From positions 1,426,001-1,490,000 of the forward strand of contig NZ_JABAOB010000001.1 in NCBI RefSeq assembly GCF_012726295.1: a stretch of DNA of 64,000 nucleotides, read 5' to 3'. Made by a program: the position numbers and the translations under genes. The notes beneath the pieces were generated by a model. It saw only the letters and a program-made list of their open reading frames with translations, had not been told where the DNA came from and ran no database searches. Within the stretch, counting starts at the first letter, position 1; each line of letters opens with the position of its first letter. Source of the DNA: Chitinophaga sp. Ak27 (lineage in GTDB: Bacteria > Bacteroidota > Bacteroidia > Chitinophagales > Chitinophagaceae). Positions 43,498-52,697 of the stretch are shown here, one piece after another.

Positions 43498-45024
43498 TTA
43501 AAGTAGTCCTAATTTCTTCATAGCCTTTAACCCATCTGCGCTGTTAGGGTTCAATTCAAGGGATTTCCTATACATCCTGACAGCGTCTTCGCGGTAACCG
43601 GTTTCCAGCAGTGCTTCTCCGTAGCTGTCATATGTATTAAAATTCCCTGGATCCAGGAAGGTATTCAGTTTAAATGTTTCAAGCGACCACTGTTGATGTT
43701 TTTTGGCGCTGCATTGGTACAGGAAGTCATATCCCAGGAAGTTCATCTCCCGTGTATTAAAATAATAATGAGAAGTATCCGCTTTATAAAGGTGCAACAT
43801 ACAGGCAGCGTGGTCAGCGCCCCCGGTTATCAGCGCATTAGCATAGGCCCGCACGGCAGACTTTTTAAAATCCAATGGCATAGGTCGCTGATGATTTAAC
43901 ATATAAAAACAGGAGGTTACATTTTCTCCAAACCTGCTATTACCGTTAGTGTAGGCTATCACGACCTGTTTGCGCGCCAGGTGATGATAATAAAAAGTAG
44001 CCAATCCAAATTTAAACCCGCCATGCCCCACTCCTTTTCCATAACCTGGCTGTATAAATATATCCCAGCCCAGGCCATACTGCCCGGTTCCTTCTCCCAG
44101 CATGGTATCCATATGCTCCGTGTATACTTTGCCATTATTGAGTTTCAACGGAGTAATAGCCTCTTCTACAGTAGACAGCTTCAACAGTTTCCCGCTAAAA
44201 TAAGCGTTGTCAAATTTTATCATATCGTCTGCTGTGGTAATTACATTGGATGGCCCTATGCTTGCCTGGTTATTATACTCACTGTACCGGTAACGCTTTA
44301 CGAGGGTCGCATCTGTGTAGGCCGAGTCATATAATGCAGGTATTACCTGCTGTTTTACACGAAGGCTATCCTGGAAATTACTGCTGCCATATACTGCTAC
44401 ATAGGTATCTTTCATGCCGGCGGGTTTGAAAATATGTTTTTCGAGATAGGCTGGGAACGAGCTGCCGGTTATCTTCTCCACAATCAGGGCCAGCAAACTG
44501 AAGTTGGTGTTACAATACCGGAATTGATCACCCGGCGTAAAATAAAGCTCTTTGTTCCACTGTCGGAGCAAGGGTAGTATAGCCGCATTGGTAATCACCG
44601 AATCAGGATATTGTTTAACCACCTCCTCATACAATTCCAGATCAGGCAATCCGGAGGTATGCGTAAGCAAGTGGCGGATGGTAATGCCGGGGAATGGAAA
44701 CCCGGGCAGATAGCGGGTAACCGGGTCTTCCAGCCTCAGTTGCTTTTTATCTCTTAACTGGAGGATAGCCGTAGCCGTGAATATTTTTGAAATGGAGGCC
44801 AGGTTAAAGCGTGATTGCATGGTATTGCGCTGCCCTGTGGCATAGTCGGCGTATCCATCGGAGAAGGCGTATACTTTATGCCCATTTTCTGTCAGGGCTA
44901 TATTTCCGTCGTACAAATGATGAGCGGAAATACTATCGAAATAGGCTTTCAAGGCTGTATCGCGGCCCTGCGCGAAGACCGCCGCCGCCGCCAGGCATAT
45001 TATTCCAGTAATAAGTATACGCAT
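43498..45024 (-). CDS. Class-C beta-lactamase-like serine hydrolase with TPR tail
   Basis: This 508-residue exported protein starts at 45024 (MRILITGIICLAAAAVFAQ, a clean signal) rather than the ATG seven codons upstream. The beta-lactamase/DD-peptidase motifs are present: SxxK in ASISKIF (about residue 80), YxN in YCNTN (about 170) and HGG in VGHGGFKFG (about 330), the KTG-like box. The C-terminus has a TPR (REDAVRMYRKSLELNPNSADG). Family members hydrolyse peptides, esters or lactams in the periplasm; beta-lactam resistance should not be assumed. Divergent from an AraC regulator. Confidence 0.88.
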   Translation of the reverse strand: MRILITGIICLAAAAVFAQGRDTALKAYFDSISAHHLYDGNIALTENGHKVYAFSDGYADYATGQRNTMQSRFNLASISKIFTATAILQLRDKKQLRLEDPVTRYLPGFPFPGITIRHLLTHTSGLPDLELYEEVVKQYPDSVITNAAILPLLRQWNKELYFTPGDQFRYCNTNFSLLALIVEKITGSSFPAYLEKHIFKPAGMKDTYVAVYGSSNFQDSLRVKQQVIPALYDSAYTDATLVKRYRYSEYNNQASIGPSNVITTADDMIKFDNAYFSGKLLKLSTVEEAITPLKLNNGKVYTEHMDTMLGEGTGQYGLGWDIFIQPGYGKGVGHGGFKFGLATFYYHHLARKQVVIAYTNGNSRFGENVTSCFYMLNHQRPMPLDFKKSAVRAYANALITGGADHAACMLHLYKADTSHYYFNTREMNFLGYDFLYQCSAKKHQQWSLETFKLNTFLDPGNFNTYDSYGEALLETGYREDAVRMYRKSLELNPNSADGLKAMKKLGLL

Positions 45025-45175
45025 AAATATAGTTTTATAAGGCAACCAATATTATAATGCTTTCATGAAATCGGCATACACATGTGGTGAAAGCAGTAAA
45101 TGCTGTGACGAAACCGGCTGATTTTCCTGTATATTTGTTTTTGCCGGTAACACCATTCTTGCGCCGGCCAGCTTT

Positions 45176-45973
45176 ATGAGTATCCTTCTCTCTGCCGGAC
45201 ATTATTTTGGTAAGGAGCAGCAGTTTAACGAAACAGCGCTTTTCAAGCTGAATATCACCGCATATCAGCCCAATACACATTTGCATGACCACTGCCATGA
45301 AAATGCGTATCTCAGCCTGCTGATCAGCGGTGGATATGAGGAGATGGCGGGCCGCCATCAGCAAGCCATTCTTCCCGGAGAGGTATTGTTCCGGCCTGCC
45401 GGTTACACACATGCCAACAGGTTCCATGCCATTCCCGGCAGATGCCTGAATATTGAATTTAAACACCCGGGATTAAATGAGTTGGCGTCTCCACAACAAT
45501 TACCCACCACGCTAACAGTGTACAAAACTGGCACCTTCCAGTATTTATACCAGCTGCTATATTCTTTCCTGGAGGATCCTTCCGGTAGTATGTCTGAAGA
45601 ATATATCCTGGGCTGGCTGTCGGATGTAAGTGCCGTTAAAATCCCTTCCCGCCTGCCCTGGCTGTCGAAAGCAAAGGCCATCCTGGAAAATGAATTTGAT
45701 ACTCATCACACCATCCATTCACTCGCCTCCCGTGTATATGTACATCCTATTTACCTTGCCCGCGCATTCAGGGAAAAAGAAGGCATGACGCCTGGGGAAT
45801 ACCAAATGGAAATGCGGGTAAAAAAAGCCCTGTTCCTGTTGTTTACCACTTCTCTCCCCATTGCCGACATTGCTTTCGCGGCCGGATTTTCGGATGCCTC
45901 CCACTTAGTGAGGATATTCCGTCGGCATTACCGCAGTACACCCTATCAATTCAGGAGGCTCCTGAATAGTTAA
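45176..45973 (+). CDS. AraC-family transcriptional regulator
   Basis: This 265-residue protein has an N-terminal cupin sensor (LHDHCHENAYLSLLISGGYEE, PGEVLFRPAGYTHANRF) and a C-terminal double helix-turn-helix (HTIHSLASRVYVHPIYLARAFREKEG and LPIADIAFAAGFSDASHLVRIFRRHYRSTP). Its HDHCHEN cluster could bind metal. A TATATTTG box lies at 45130-45137. It is divergent from the serine hydrolase and is followed by an M1 peptidase gene, so either could be its target. Confidence 0.88.
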   Translation: MSILLSAGHYFGKEQQFNETALFKLNITAYQPNTHLHDHCHENAYLSLLISGGYEEMAGRHQQAILPGEVLFRPAGYTHANRFHAIPGRCLNIEFKHPGLNELASPQQLPTTLTVYKTGTFQYLYQLLYSFLEDPSGSMSEEYILGWLSDVSAVKIPSRLPWLSKAKAILENEFDTHHTIHSLASRVYVHPIYLARAFREKEGMTPGEYQMEMRVKKALFLLFTTSLPIADIAFAAGFSDASHLVRIFRRHYRSTPYQFRRLLNS

Positions 45974-46024
45974 TCTGGTTCCATTTTTATTGGTCCCCGA
46001 TCTTTTTCTTTGTATAAAAAAAAG

Positions 46025-47998
46025 ATGCGCCGACTTACCCTTTTGCTGTTCCTGTTATGTCCCCTGTGGTTATGTGCCCAGCGCCAGCTTATTTACCAGT
46101 TACAAGTGCAGGCCGATCCTGAAAAGAAAGCTTTCCAGGTAACGGGCAGTCTCCGGTTTACCACCAGTACACCAGCTACTGATACTGTTACGATGGTGAT
46201 GAGCCGTGGCCAGGGCCATTCCCGGTTACAGCTGGAAGGCAGGAGCGCCGCGATGGATACCAGCACCAACGAATCCGGCGATATCGTTTATCATTGGCGG
46301 TTTAGCCGTCCGCTGCCTGAGGGCACGGTGCTGCGCTTTAGCTATGTCCTGGACCGCGGCGCTACGCCGGCTTTCCAGTTTTATATCGACAGCAGCTTCT
46401 GCATGGCTGGCGGATATGGCTCCGCATGGTACCCCCAGGTAATGGCACGCGCTGCCGATGGTACCGACAATGCCATACGGGGCGGCGGCAGCATCCGGGT
46501 AACCACCCCTGCCGGCTTTATGCCCGTGATGGCAGCCAGTAAGATGAGTACTGCCATTCCAACAGGTTCGGGGCAAACGACCGAATTCCGGTACGACCAG
46601 CCCGATATCTTCTCTCTATATATTGGTCACTATACGCGGCAGGAATACCAGGGCAAGTACCCCTTTTATACCTATAGTATCAGTAAAAGCGTGAATGGCA
46701 GCCAGTTATCAAGGCAGGCCGCTATGGTACTGGATTATCTCGCCTCCCTGTTTGGCCCTTTAACGATTCCCAATTTTTCCATCATTGAATTCCCTGATGC
46801 GGTATCTGAGCGCACCGGCATTGGCGGCGCCAGTGTATTAGGTGGCGTAGTGATGCCCACCGGTGCATTGCATGAATTTAATTACGCCCTCTTTGGCCAT
46901 GAGATAGGACACCAGTGGTGGGGCAACAAGGTCCTGTCGAAGGGCCGCAGAGGCGCCGAAATGCTGTCGGAAGGCATGGCGCAGTATGGCTCCCTACAGG
47001 TGGTGAGCCATTTTGATAGTGCACATGCCATTTATTACCGGAAAACCGGCTATGCCGGCTATCTGCGTGATCAGAGCGGACTGGGCTATCTTAAAAATGT
47101 GGCGGCGGGCAATGATGAACCGTTGTCGGCCCTTACCGGCGGCAATGGCCATACACTGGGAGATAGCAAAGGATTCCTGGCGTTGGAACTATTATCCAAC
47201 GTAGTTGGAAAATCCGTTTTCCATAAAGCCATGCAAACCATCAGCAACCAGTACAGTCGCGATGGCGTGAGCTGGGATCAATTCCTCCACGAAATGGAAA
47301 CCGCCCATGGCAGCAGTTTACAATGGTTTTACCGGCAATGGTTCGAACGCACCGGGGCGCCAGCCTGGGAGCAGCAGTGGCAACAACAAGGTAATCATCT
47401 CCAGCTAACTATTACTCAAAAAGACAGTCTTTACCAGCTACCGCTGGAAGTGCTGGTTACTTATAAAGATGGGCACCAGGTTATGGAGAACATTAACATT
47501 GACTCCCGCAGCGAAACATTTCAGCTGCCGGTAACCAACGCAGTAGCATCCGTACAGGTAGATCCCTATTTTAAGGTATTGCACTGGGAGGATTCGCTGG
47601 CCAGGATAGCCTATGCCCAGGCCAGGCCAGGGCGGGTGTTATGGCTGCGGATGGATGGTAAGGATAATGAAGCAGCCAGCCTGGCGCATTCCTATTTAAA
47701 AGAAGGTATTGCCGGTGACACTGCCGGGGTAGAATTTTCGCTGTTGTATCAGCTGGGACGGATTACGAGCACACAAAATAAGCCTGCAGAGGCCCTGGGC
47801 TATTATCAACGCGCGCTGCAATGTGCATCGCGGGTGCCGGAGCTGCTGGCATATACCTATTTCCGCATAGCCCAGATTGCCGCCGGCCAGCACAATACCG
47901 AGCTAATGCAATGGGCTGGCAGAAATGCCATCACTGCCGATGAAGCCAACCAAAAAGCAGATGGCATGGCGGCAAAAGTAGCTTTATTGGAAAATTAA
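46025..47998 (+). CDS. M1-family-like zinc metallopeptidase with TPR tail
   Basis: This 657-residue exported protein has a signal MRRLTLLLFLLCPLWLCAQ; ATG 46025 is preferred over TTG 46010. The N-terminal beta-domain resembles M1 aminopeptidases. The catalytic domain has the zinc site HEIGHQWWG (about residue 292) and, 24 residues on, the third ligand Glu in MLSEGMAQY (one residue further than in typical M1 members). The C-terminal 120 residues contain TPR-like helices (LLYQLGRITSTQNKPAEALGYYQRAL). It should cleave peptides in the periplasm or at the surface. The aminopeptidase GAMEN motif is not obvious, but GGASVLGG lies at its place. Confidence 0.87.
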   Translation: MRRLTLLLFLLCPLWLCAQRQLIYQLQVQADPEKKAFQVTGSLRFTTSTPATDTVTMVMSRGQGHSRLQLEGRSAAMDTSTNESGDIVYHWRFSRPLPEGTVLRFSYVLDRGATPAFQFYIDSSFCMAGGYGSAWYPQVMARAADGTDNAIRGGGSIRVTTPAGFMPVMAASKMSTAIPTGSGQTTEFRYDQPDIFSLYIGHYTRQEYQGKYPFYTYSISKSVNGSQLSRQAAMVLDYLASLFGPLTIPNFSIIEFPDAVSERTGIGGASVLGGVVMPTGALHEFNYALFGHEIGHQWWGNKVLSKGRRGAEMLSEGMAQYGSLQVVSHFDSAHAIYYRKTGYAGYLRDQSGLGYLKNVAAGNDEPLSALTGGNGHTLGDSKGFLALELLSNVVGKSVFHKAMQTISNQYSRDGVSWDQFLHEMETAHGSSLQWFYRQWFERTGAPAWEQQWQQQGNHLQLTITQKDSLYQLPLEVLVTYKDGHQVMENINIDSRSETFQLPVTNAVASVQVDPYFKVLHWEDSLARIAYAQARPGRVLWLRMDGKDNEAASLAHSYLKEGIAGDTAGVEFSLLYQLGRITSTQNKPAEALGYYQRALQCASRVPELLAYTYFRIAQIAAGQHNTELMQWAGRNAITADEANQKADGMAAKVALLEN

Positions 47999-48138
47999 AA
48001 TACTGTACTGTAGCGGATTTACAACGGAAAATAAAAAAAATTGAAAAATTTTCCCCTAGAATGTCCAATTCGGATTTACCCGAGCATTATTGAAGTATAA
48101 ACACAAACATTCAATAATACATAAAAACGAAAGACATC

Positions 48139-48603
48139 ATGGAACCAAGAATTAACTATCTGCAAAAAGGACAATCAGCACTGAAAGCATTATTTGGCTT
48201 AGGCATGTACCTGGGTAAATCCAGTATTGAACAACCTCTCCTGCACCTGATCTATTTCCGGATATCACAGGTAAATGGCTGCGCCTTCTGCCTCGATATG
48301 CACTCCAAAGATTTACGTGCAATGGGCGAAACAGAGCAACGCCTGTATATGTTGCCGGCATGGAAAGAATCACCAGTATATACAGCACGTGAACGCGCAG
48401 CCTTCGGCTGGGTAGAAGCTATCAATGCCAATGAAGCCCCGGATGAGGTATATGAAACTGCCCGCCGGGAATTTTCTGAAGAAGAGCTGATCGACTTAAC
48501 CATCGCTGCGATTACCATCAGTGGCTATAACCGCATCAATATCGCTTTCCGCCCGGTAGCCGGCAATTACCAGCCAGGCATGTTTAACGCAAAAGCTAAC
48601 TAA
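48139..48603 (+). CDS. Carboxymuconolactone decarboxylase/AhpD-like protein
   Basis: This 154-residue all-helical protein has the AhpD-type redox motif CAFCLDMHSKD (CxxC with the following His, residues about 51-60) and LIYFRISQVNG before it. It begins MEPRINYLQKGQSALKAL. The family relays electrons to peroxiredoxins or removes reactive aldehydes in the cytoplasm. It is the first of three same-strand genes with YCII and an ECF sigma factor, a frequent combination. Confidence 0.9.
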   Translation: MEPRINYLQKGQSALKALFGLGMYLGKSSIEQPLLHLIYFRISQVNGCAFCLDMHSKDLRAMGETEQRLYMLPAWKESPVYTARERAAFGWVEAINANEAPDEVYETARREFSEEELIDLTIAAITISGYNRINIAFRPVAGNYQPGMFNAKAN

Positions 48604-48648
48604 TAATTTAATCGTACATTCATTCACTATTTAAACTAATAATACGTC

Positions 48649-48987
48649 ATGAAAGAGTTCATGTTAATATTCCGTCAGCCCAGTTATGATTACAGTCAAG
48701 CTACTTCTGAAGAGATGCAGGCCATTGGAAAAAAATGGGCCGATTGGGTAGGCGGAATTGCCGCCCAGGGCAAATTGGGCGCCACCGGGCGTCGGCTGGA
48801 AACTGATGGTAAGGTATTGAAAGCCGGTGGTGTGATTACCGATGGCCCCTTTGTAGAAATCAGGGAACGCCTGGGTAGCTTTATGATTGTAAAAGCCGAT
48901 ACCCTGGAAGAAGCTACTACACTGGCACATGGCTGTCCTGCGCTGGATGCTAATGGTAGTGTAGAAATCAGGGCTATCATGCAATAA
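48649..48987 (+). CDS. YCII-related domain protein
   Basis: This 112-residue protein matches the YCII ferredoxin-like fold: MKEFMLIFRQPSYDY, then GPFVEIRERLGSFMIVKADTLEEATTLAHGCPALDANGSVEIRAIM. The middle has GVITDGPF, a conserved turn. The family (DGPF domain) is encoded almost always next to a sigma factor of the type that follows here. It is predicted to be cytoplasmic; its biochemical role is not established. Confidence 0.9.
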   Translation: MKEFMLIFRQPSYDYSQATSEEMQAIGKKWADWVGGIAAQGKLGATGRRLETDGKVLKAGGVITDGPFVEIRERLGSFMIVKADTLEEATTLAHGCPALDANGSVEIRAIMQ

Positions 48988-49007
48988 ATTTTTATATCTG
49001 TTCACAA

Positions 49008-49036
49008 AAAAACCACTCCTTCAGCGAGTGGTTTTT
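49008..49036 (+). terminator. Terminator after YCII, touching the sigma gene
   Basis: AAAAACCACTC (49008-49018) pairs with GAGTGGTTTTT (49026-49036). It ends 10 bases before the ATG of the sigma factor, so it both terminates YCII transcripts and lies in the leader of any read-through message. Confidence 0.75.
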
Positions 49037-49046
49037 GCCATATCGT

Positions 49047-50282
49047 ATGGAAAAGGAAACCGCTTCACTCAAATATTTATTTCAACAGGAATTTGCCAAG
49101 ATGGTAGCTGTCATCAGCCACACTTATGGCTTACAGCACATAGAGCTGGCAGAAGATATTGTTAGCGAAACTTTTTTACAGGCCATGGAAACCTGGGGTA
49201 TAAAAGGGATGCCGGCCAATCCCACCGCCTGGCTATACCTGGTGGCCAAACAAAAAACGTTGTATCATTTCCGGAGAAATAAAATCTACGAAGAAAAGGT
49301 GTTGCCGGAAATTACTCACCGCAATGAAAAAAGCACGGAAGGCGATGTGCTGGAGTTTTCGCCACAGCAGATTAAAGACAGCCAGCTGCAAATGCTGTTT
49401 GCCGTGTGCAATCCCGCCATCGCCAGCGAAGCGCAGATTGGGTTAGCATTGCGCATTCTTTGCGGTTTTGGTATTGAAGAAATTGCCGAAGCATTTCTTT
49501 CCAATAAAGAAACCATTAATAAACGGTTATTCCGGGCCAAAGAAAAACTGCGCACCGAACAAATAAAGATGGAGCTGCCCCCTGAACATGAAATTGTGAA
49601 GCGGCTGGATAATGTATTACACATCATTTACCTCCTTTTCAGCGAAGGATATTATTCCCAAACCCAGAACCAGATCTTGCGGAAAGAGCTTTGTGTAGAA
49701 GCACTGCGGCTGGGGCTCATGCTCACCGAATACGAAGCTACCAACCGGCCTTCCACCAATGCATTGATTGCCCTCATGTGTTTTCATGCCTCCCGGTTCG
49801 ACGCCCGGCAAACACCGGATGACACGGTGGTATTATATGAAGCACAGGACGAATCGCTATGGGACCAGGCACTCATCCACCAGGGAGAACATTTCCTGGG
49901 CTTGTCTGCCCGGGGCCAGGAAATCAGCTCCTATCACCTGGAAGCGCGTATTGCTTACTGGCATTGTATCAAAGAAGACAGCCCCGAAAAATGGGAAGAA
50001 ATCCTTCAACTCTATAACCAGTTACTACTCATCAATTATTCTCCCAGCGTAGCACTCAACAGGACCTTTGCCCTATATAAAGCCAATGGCCGGAAAGCGG
50101 CTTTAATTGAAGCAGAGAAATTACAGTTGACAGATAATCATTTTTATTTCCTGTTGCTCGGAGAGCTGTATAAAGAAATAGATAATGCCAAAGCCTTATC
50201 CCATCTACAAAAGGCATACAACCTCGCTAAAACGGATGCAGAAAAACAGGGCATCCGCGAGAAAATAAATCAGCTTACGTAA
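49047..50282 (+). CDS. ECF sigma factor of the YCII-associated type with C-terminal SnoaL-free helical domain
   Basis: This 411-residue protein is longer than ordinary ECF factors. Region 2 is seen at residues 5-70 (FAKMVAVISHTYGLQHIELAEDIVSETFLQAMETW) and region 4 around 120-170 (LRILCGFGIEEIAEAFLSNKETINKRLFRAKEKL). The C-terminal 240 residues form the DUF6596/TPR-like extension (LLFSEGYYSQTQ, NALIALMCFHASRFDAR, LNRTFALYKANG). ATG 49047 was chosen because the TTG at 49035 lies inside the terminator stem. It probably controls its own YCII-containing operon; the inducer is unknown. Confidence 0.9.
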   Translation: MEKETASLKYLFQQEFAKMVAVISHTYGLQHIELAEDIVSETFLQAMETWGIKGMPANPTAWLYLVAKQKTLYHFRRNKIYEEKVLPEITHRNEKSTEGDVLEFSPQQIKDSQLQMLFAVCNPAIASEAQIGLALRILCGFGIEEIAEAFLSNKETINKRLFRAKEKLRTEQIKMELPPEHEIVKRLDNVLHIIYLLFSEGYYSQTQNQILRKELCVEALRLGLMLTEYEATNRPSTNALIALMCFHASRFDARQTPDDTVVLYEAQDESLWDQALIHQGEHFLGLSARGQEISSYHLEARIAYWHCIKEDSPEKWEEILQLYNQLLLINYSPSVALNRTFALYKANGRKAALIEAEKLQLTDNHFYFLLLGELYKEIDNAKALSHLQKAYNLAKTDAEKQGIREKINQLT

Positions 50283-50288
50283 AAATTG

Positions 50289-50320
50289 ACTACCTGCTGT
50301 GGGGAGCCACAGCAGGTAGT
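50289..50320. terminator. Perfect bidirectional hairpin
   Basis: A 14-pair perfect stem (50289-50302 with 50307-50320), loop GGAG, between two converging genes. It lacks a long T-run but is clearly placed as a terminator. Confidence 0.7.
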
Positions 50321-50335
50321 GTATACCGGGTATAC

Positions 50336-51514
50336 TCAGGGCAGCGGAGGCAGCTGACCCAGGTCCAGTTTTTCGTTACCAAATCCGAGGGAGATACCGA
50401 AGATGGCGAGAATACGGGATTTATCCAGTCCGAAGTCATTGCCAAAGGCGCCATTGATATAGACATTCTTTGCGATCCTGTAATTGGCATATCCTACCAC
50501 CCGCTGCGATTTCAGGTGTTCATCCACCGCATATTTCCGGTAAACGGCTTCCACACCGAAACTTATGGGATCAAATTCAAACGACAGGCGTCCGCCCAGA
50601 TCGAAGCTGTTGGAGCCCGTCACCATACCTTTCTCCAGTGCATAGGCATCATACATATACCGGCCATAGGCGGCTATGCTAAGGTAATTGGTATTAGGTA
50701 CCGCTGCATCAAAATTGAGCGGTGTATTGAGCGATAAAGTAGTCCATACCCCTACCCTTCCTGTTTTCCAGGTAGTATCTGCGATACCGTAGGTGGCATA
50801 GGCTCCGGCAACATCCCATTGGAAAAGCGGCTTTTCCGTCAACTGGTTTTTCACCCGTGTCATCAGGCTCGTTAGCGCTTCATTTTTGCGGGCGGTATAC
50901 TGCCGGAGAATACGGGCAATAGTAGCCGTATCGCCGCTGGTAACCGCGGCATCATAGGCCGGATCGGAGCTCACCGCATCCAGTATATCGGCTTGCTGCT
51001 TTTGCGTAAGCGTATCTACCAGGGCATGCAGGCGGGCGGCGTAACTGCTGCGGTAAGCCCTTACCAGGGTAGAATGAAAACCAATAGAAAACACTTTTTG
51101 CGACAGCCCGGAAGTGTCCGGGATCATATCTTTCCGGATAAAGGCCACCGAAATATTGGTGAATTGAAGAGCGGAAAAAGGTTGCATTTTCCAGGCAGCC
51201 GCCGGATGACTTGTATCTCTTTTTACGCCTATAAAGCGGAAGACATCCCGCTTTTTGGGGAGTGCCCACCAGTATGGTGTGAATTGGGCCGTATAATTCT
51301 GTGGCCATCCATCTCCGGCAAAGCTCTGCAATACCGATACCCCGAAAGCCTTGGGCGTAGCAGGAGATTCGATCAGGGTAGGCGATACATCTACCAGCTT
51401 AAAAGCGCTGGTTTGGGGTATGCTGAGTTTATCTGCGGTAGTTTCCTGTGCAAAAAGCTGGTGACTGGCCCCCATCATCAACAGGCCTATCAGTAGGTGT
51501 TTGTATAGCGGCAT
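50336..51514 (-). CDS. Putative outer-membrane beta-barrel protein
   Basis: This 392-residue exported protein has a signal (HLLIGLLMMGASHQLFAQ). The C-terminal 200 residues contain alternating amphipathic strands ending in the segment AIFGISLGFGNEKLDL, typical of barrels; residues 140-230 are helical and may be an insert or plug. No family is recognised. It is preceded by a 132-residue gene with a 2-base gap, so the two form an operon. It might be a porin-like or adhesion-related barrel. Confidence 0.65.
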   Translation of the reverse strand: MPLYKHLLIGLLMMGASHQLFAQETTADKLSIPQTSAFKLVDVSPTLIESPATPKAFGVSVLQSFAGDGWPQNYTAQFTPYWWALPKKRDVFRFIGVKRDTSHPAAAWKMQPFSALQFTNISVAFIRKDMIPDTSGLSQKVFSIGFHSTLVRAYRSSYAARLHALVDTLTQKQQADILDAVSSDPAYDAAVTSGDTATIARILRQYTARKNEALTSLMTRVKNQLTEKPLFQWDVAGAYATYGIADTTWKTGRVGVWTTLSLNTPLNFDAAVPNTNYLSIAAYGRYMYDAYALEKGMVTGSNSFDLGGRLSFEFDPISFGVEAVYRKYAVDEHLKSQRVVGYANYRIAKNVYINGAFGNDFGLDKSRILAIFGISLGFGNEKLDLGQLPPLP

Positions 51515-51516
51515 GA

Positions 51517-51915
51517 TTAATCCAGTTTAACAGTCATCAAAATATAGATCGTCGTAAAATCGCCGTTGGCGTTGAGGGTCTGATCCGGTGTGGTAAATTC
51601 TTTACGCCCGTCTCCACCGCCATCCAGCGTATAGCGGGTACCTATCTTCCCGAATTCAATTTTCCGGGTATCGATATCGTCCCAAAACAATTCGACTTTG
51701 GTAACGATGTGCACGAAGCTGCCCTGCAGACTTTTGGCGCTGCCAACCGCCATGGTATTGATGTCGCCGGAGGCATCCGATACTGCATCTGGTATAGGCA
51801 ATTTCGTGTTGTCTGGCGCAATGGTAAAACATCGTGTCCAGGCAAACCCGTTGGTAGAGATATCAACAGCTAACTTGATTTGTTGGGCGCCGTTTCCGGC
51901 ATTGTAGTGATTCAT
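51517..51915 (-). CDS. Hypothetical protein, 132 residues
   Basis: This protein has no signal peptide and looks beta-rich. It contains IKLAVDISTNGFAWTRCFTIAPDN, AVGSAKSLQGSFVHIVTKVELF and a final TTIYILMTVKL. Its stop is 2 bases before the start of the outer-membrane protein gene, so both are read from one message. Not recognised. A soluble partner of the barrel protein is possible. Confidence 0.6.
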   Translation of the reverse strand: MNHYNAGNGAQQIKLAVDISTNGFAWTRCFTIAPDNTKLPIPDAVSDASGDINTMAVGSAKSLQGSFVHIVTKVELFWDDIDTRKIEFGKIGTRYTLDGGGDGRKEFTTPDQTLNANGDFTTIYILMTVKLD

Positions 51916-52053
51916 GGGGTCGACAATTTAAATGAACAAGGATTATGAATGCCGAAAAACTGGCAAAGGTATATTTTGGTAATGCGTAACGCATAAAAGT
52001 TTTCATTTCGGCTCATAGGATCTCTACAAAAATACGGCATAAAGGCGAAAGAA

Positions 52054-52161
52054 AAAGCATAAAGCAGAAAGCAAATAGCTATTGAAGCGAGTGACCAATG
52101 CGATTACATATTTGCAAAGATCATTCGCTTCAATAGCTATTTGCTTTCTGCTTTATGCTTT
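52054..52161. repeat. 37-base perfect inverted repeat overlapping a gene end
   Basis: Bases 52054-52090 are the exact reverse complement of 52125-52161, with 34 bases between. The right arm contains the last two sense codons and the stop of the DoxX-like gene. The arms include AAGCATAAAGCAGAAAGC and CAAATAGCTATTGAAGCGA. There is no T-run on either side, so it is not an ordinary terminator. A palindromic dispersed repeat or a duplication-inversion is more likely. Confidence 0.85.
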
Positions 52162-52560
52162 ATTCAGGGGAAAAAGCGCACGCAGCGCGGGGATACGCAG
52201 GAACAGGCTCACCCAGATCAGGATACCAAAAACAATAGGGAAATAGTAAGGTGCATTTAACCGGCTCATAACGGCCACGGCGCCACCGAGGTAACAGCTT
52301 ACAAAAACAGCGCCCAATACAGCTGTACGGGGAATGGCGTAGAGAATAGTAGCCAGCAGCAGCACAATGCCTATACCCTGTACCTGTGTTTCAGGCCAGC
52401 CCAGCTGTGCGCTGCCTTGCACGGAAGCAGCCGCTTTACCTATTTTCATCACTGCATCTACCAACAGGAACAATACACAGAGGATGGTAATAACCCAGCC
52501 CGTAATATTCGCACTTTTTGAAGGAGCCTTGGCGTTCATATACAATGTTTGAGTTTCCAT
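52153..52560 (-). CDS. DoxX-like small membrane protein
   Basis: This 135-residue protein has four membrane helices (ITGWVITILCVLFLLVDAVMK; IGIVLLLATILYAIP; AVLGAVFVSCYLGGAVAVM; FPIVFGILIWVSLFLRI) and the DoxX-like KIGKAAASVQGSAQLGWPETQV segment between helices 1 and 2. The family occurs with redox and stress functions; the substrate is unknown. Its last codons lie in the 37-base inverted repeat. Divergent from the helicase gene. Confidence 0.85.
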   Translation of the reverse strand: METQTLYMNAKAPSKSANITGWVITILCVLFLLVDAVMKIGKAAASVQGSAQLGWPETQVQGIGIVLLLATILYAIPRTAVLGAVFVSCYLGGAVAVMSRLNAPYYFPIVFGILIWVSLFLRIPALRALFPLNKA

Positions 52561-52664
52561 ACATTTAATTTTTTTGTTTGTTTTCTTGTGTGTGATTGAC
52601 GATACAAACTTAGATCGATTCTCCAGGATTCCTGCTGGGGGAATCCGACATTCTTAATGGTCGA

Positions 52665-52693
52665 TTGCGACAAAGCAGAACATCTTACCTTTG
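52665..52693 (+). promoter_or_regulatory. Promoter of the helicase gene
   Basis: A TTG at 52665-52667 (-33 type), 18 bases, then TACCTTTG at 52686-52693, which matches TAnnTTTG. The box ends 4 bases before the ATG at 52698, so transcription should start at or next to the start codon: a probably leaderless message. Confidence 0.55.
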
Positions 52694-52697
52694 CATC

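Noticed and set aside
43498..45024. Serine hydrolase considered as an antibiotic-resistance beta-lactamase
   Set aside because: The SxxK, YxN and HGG motifs fit the broad class-C-like family with TPR tails; nothing points to beta-lactam hydrolysis.
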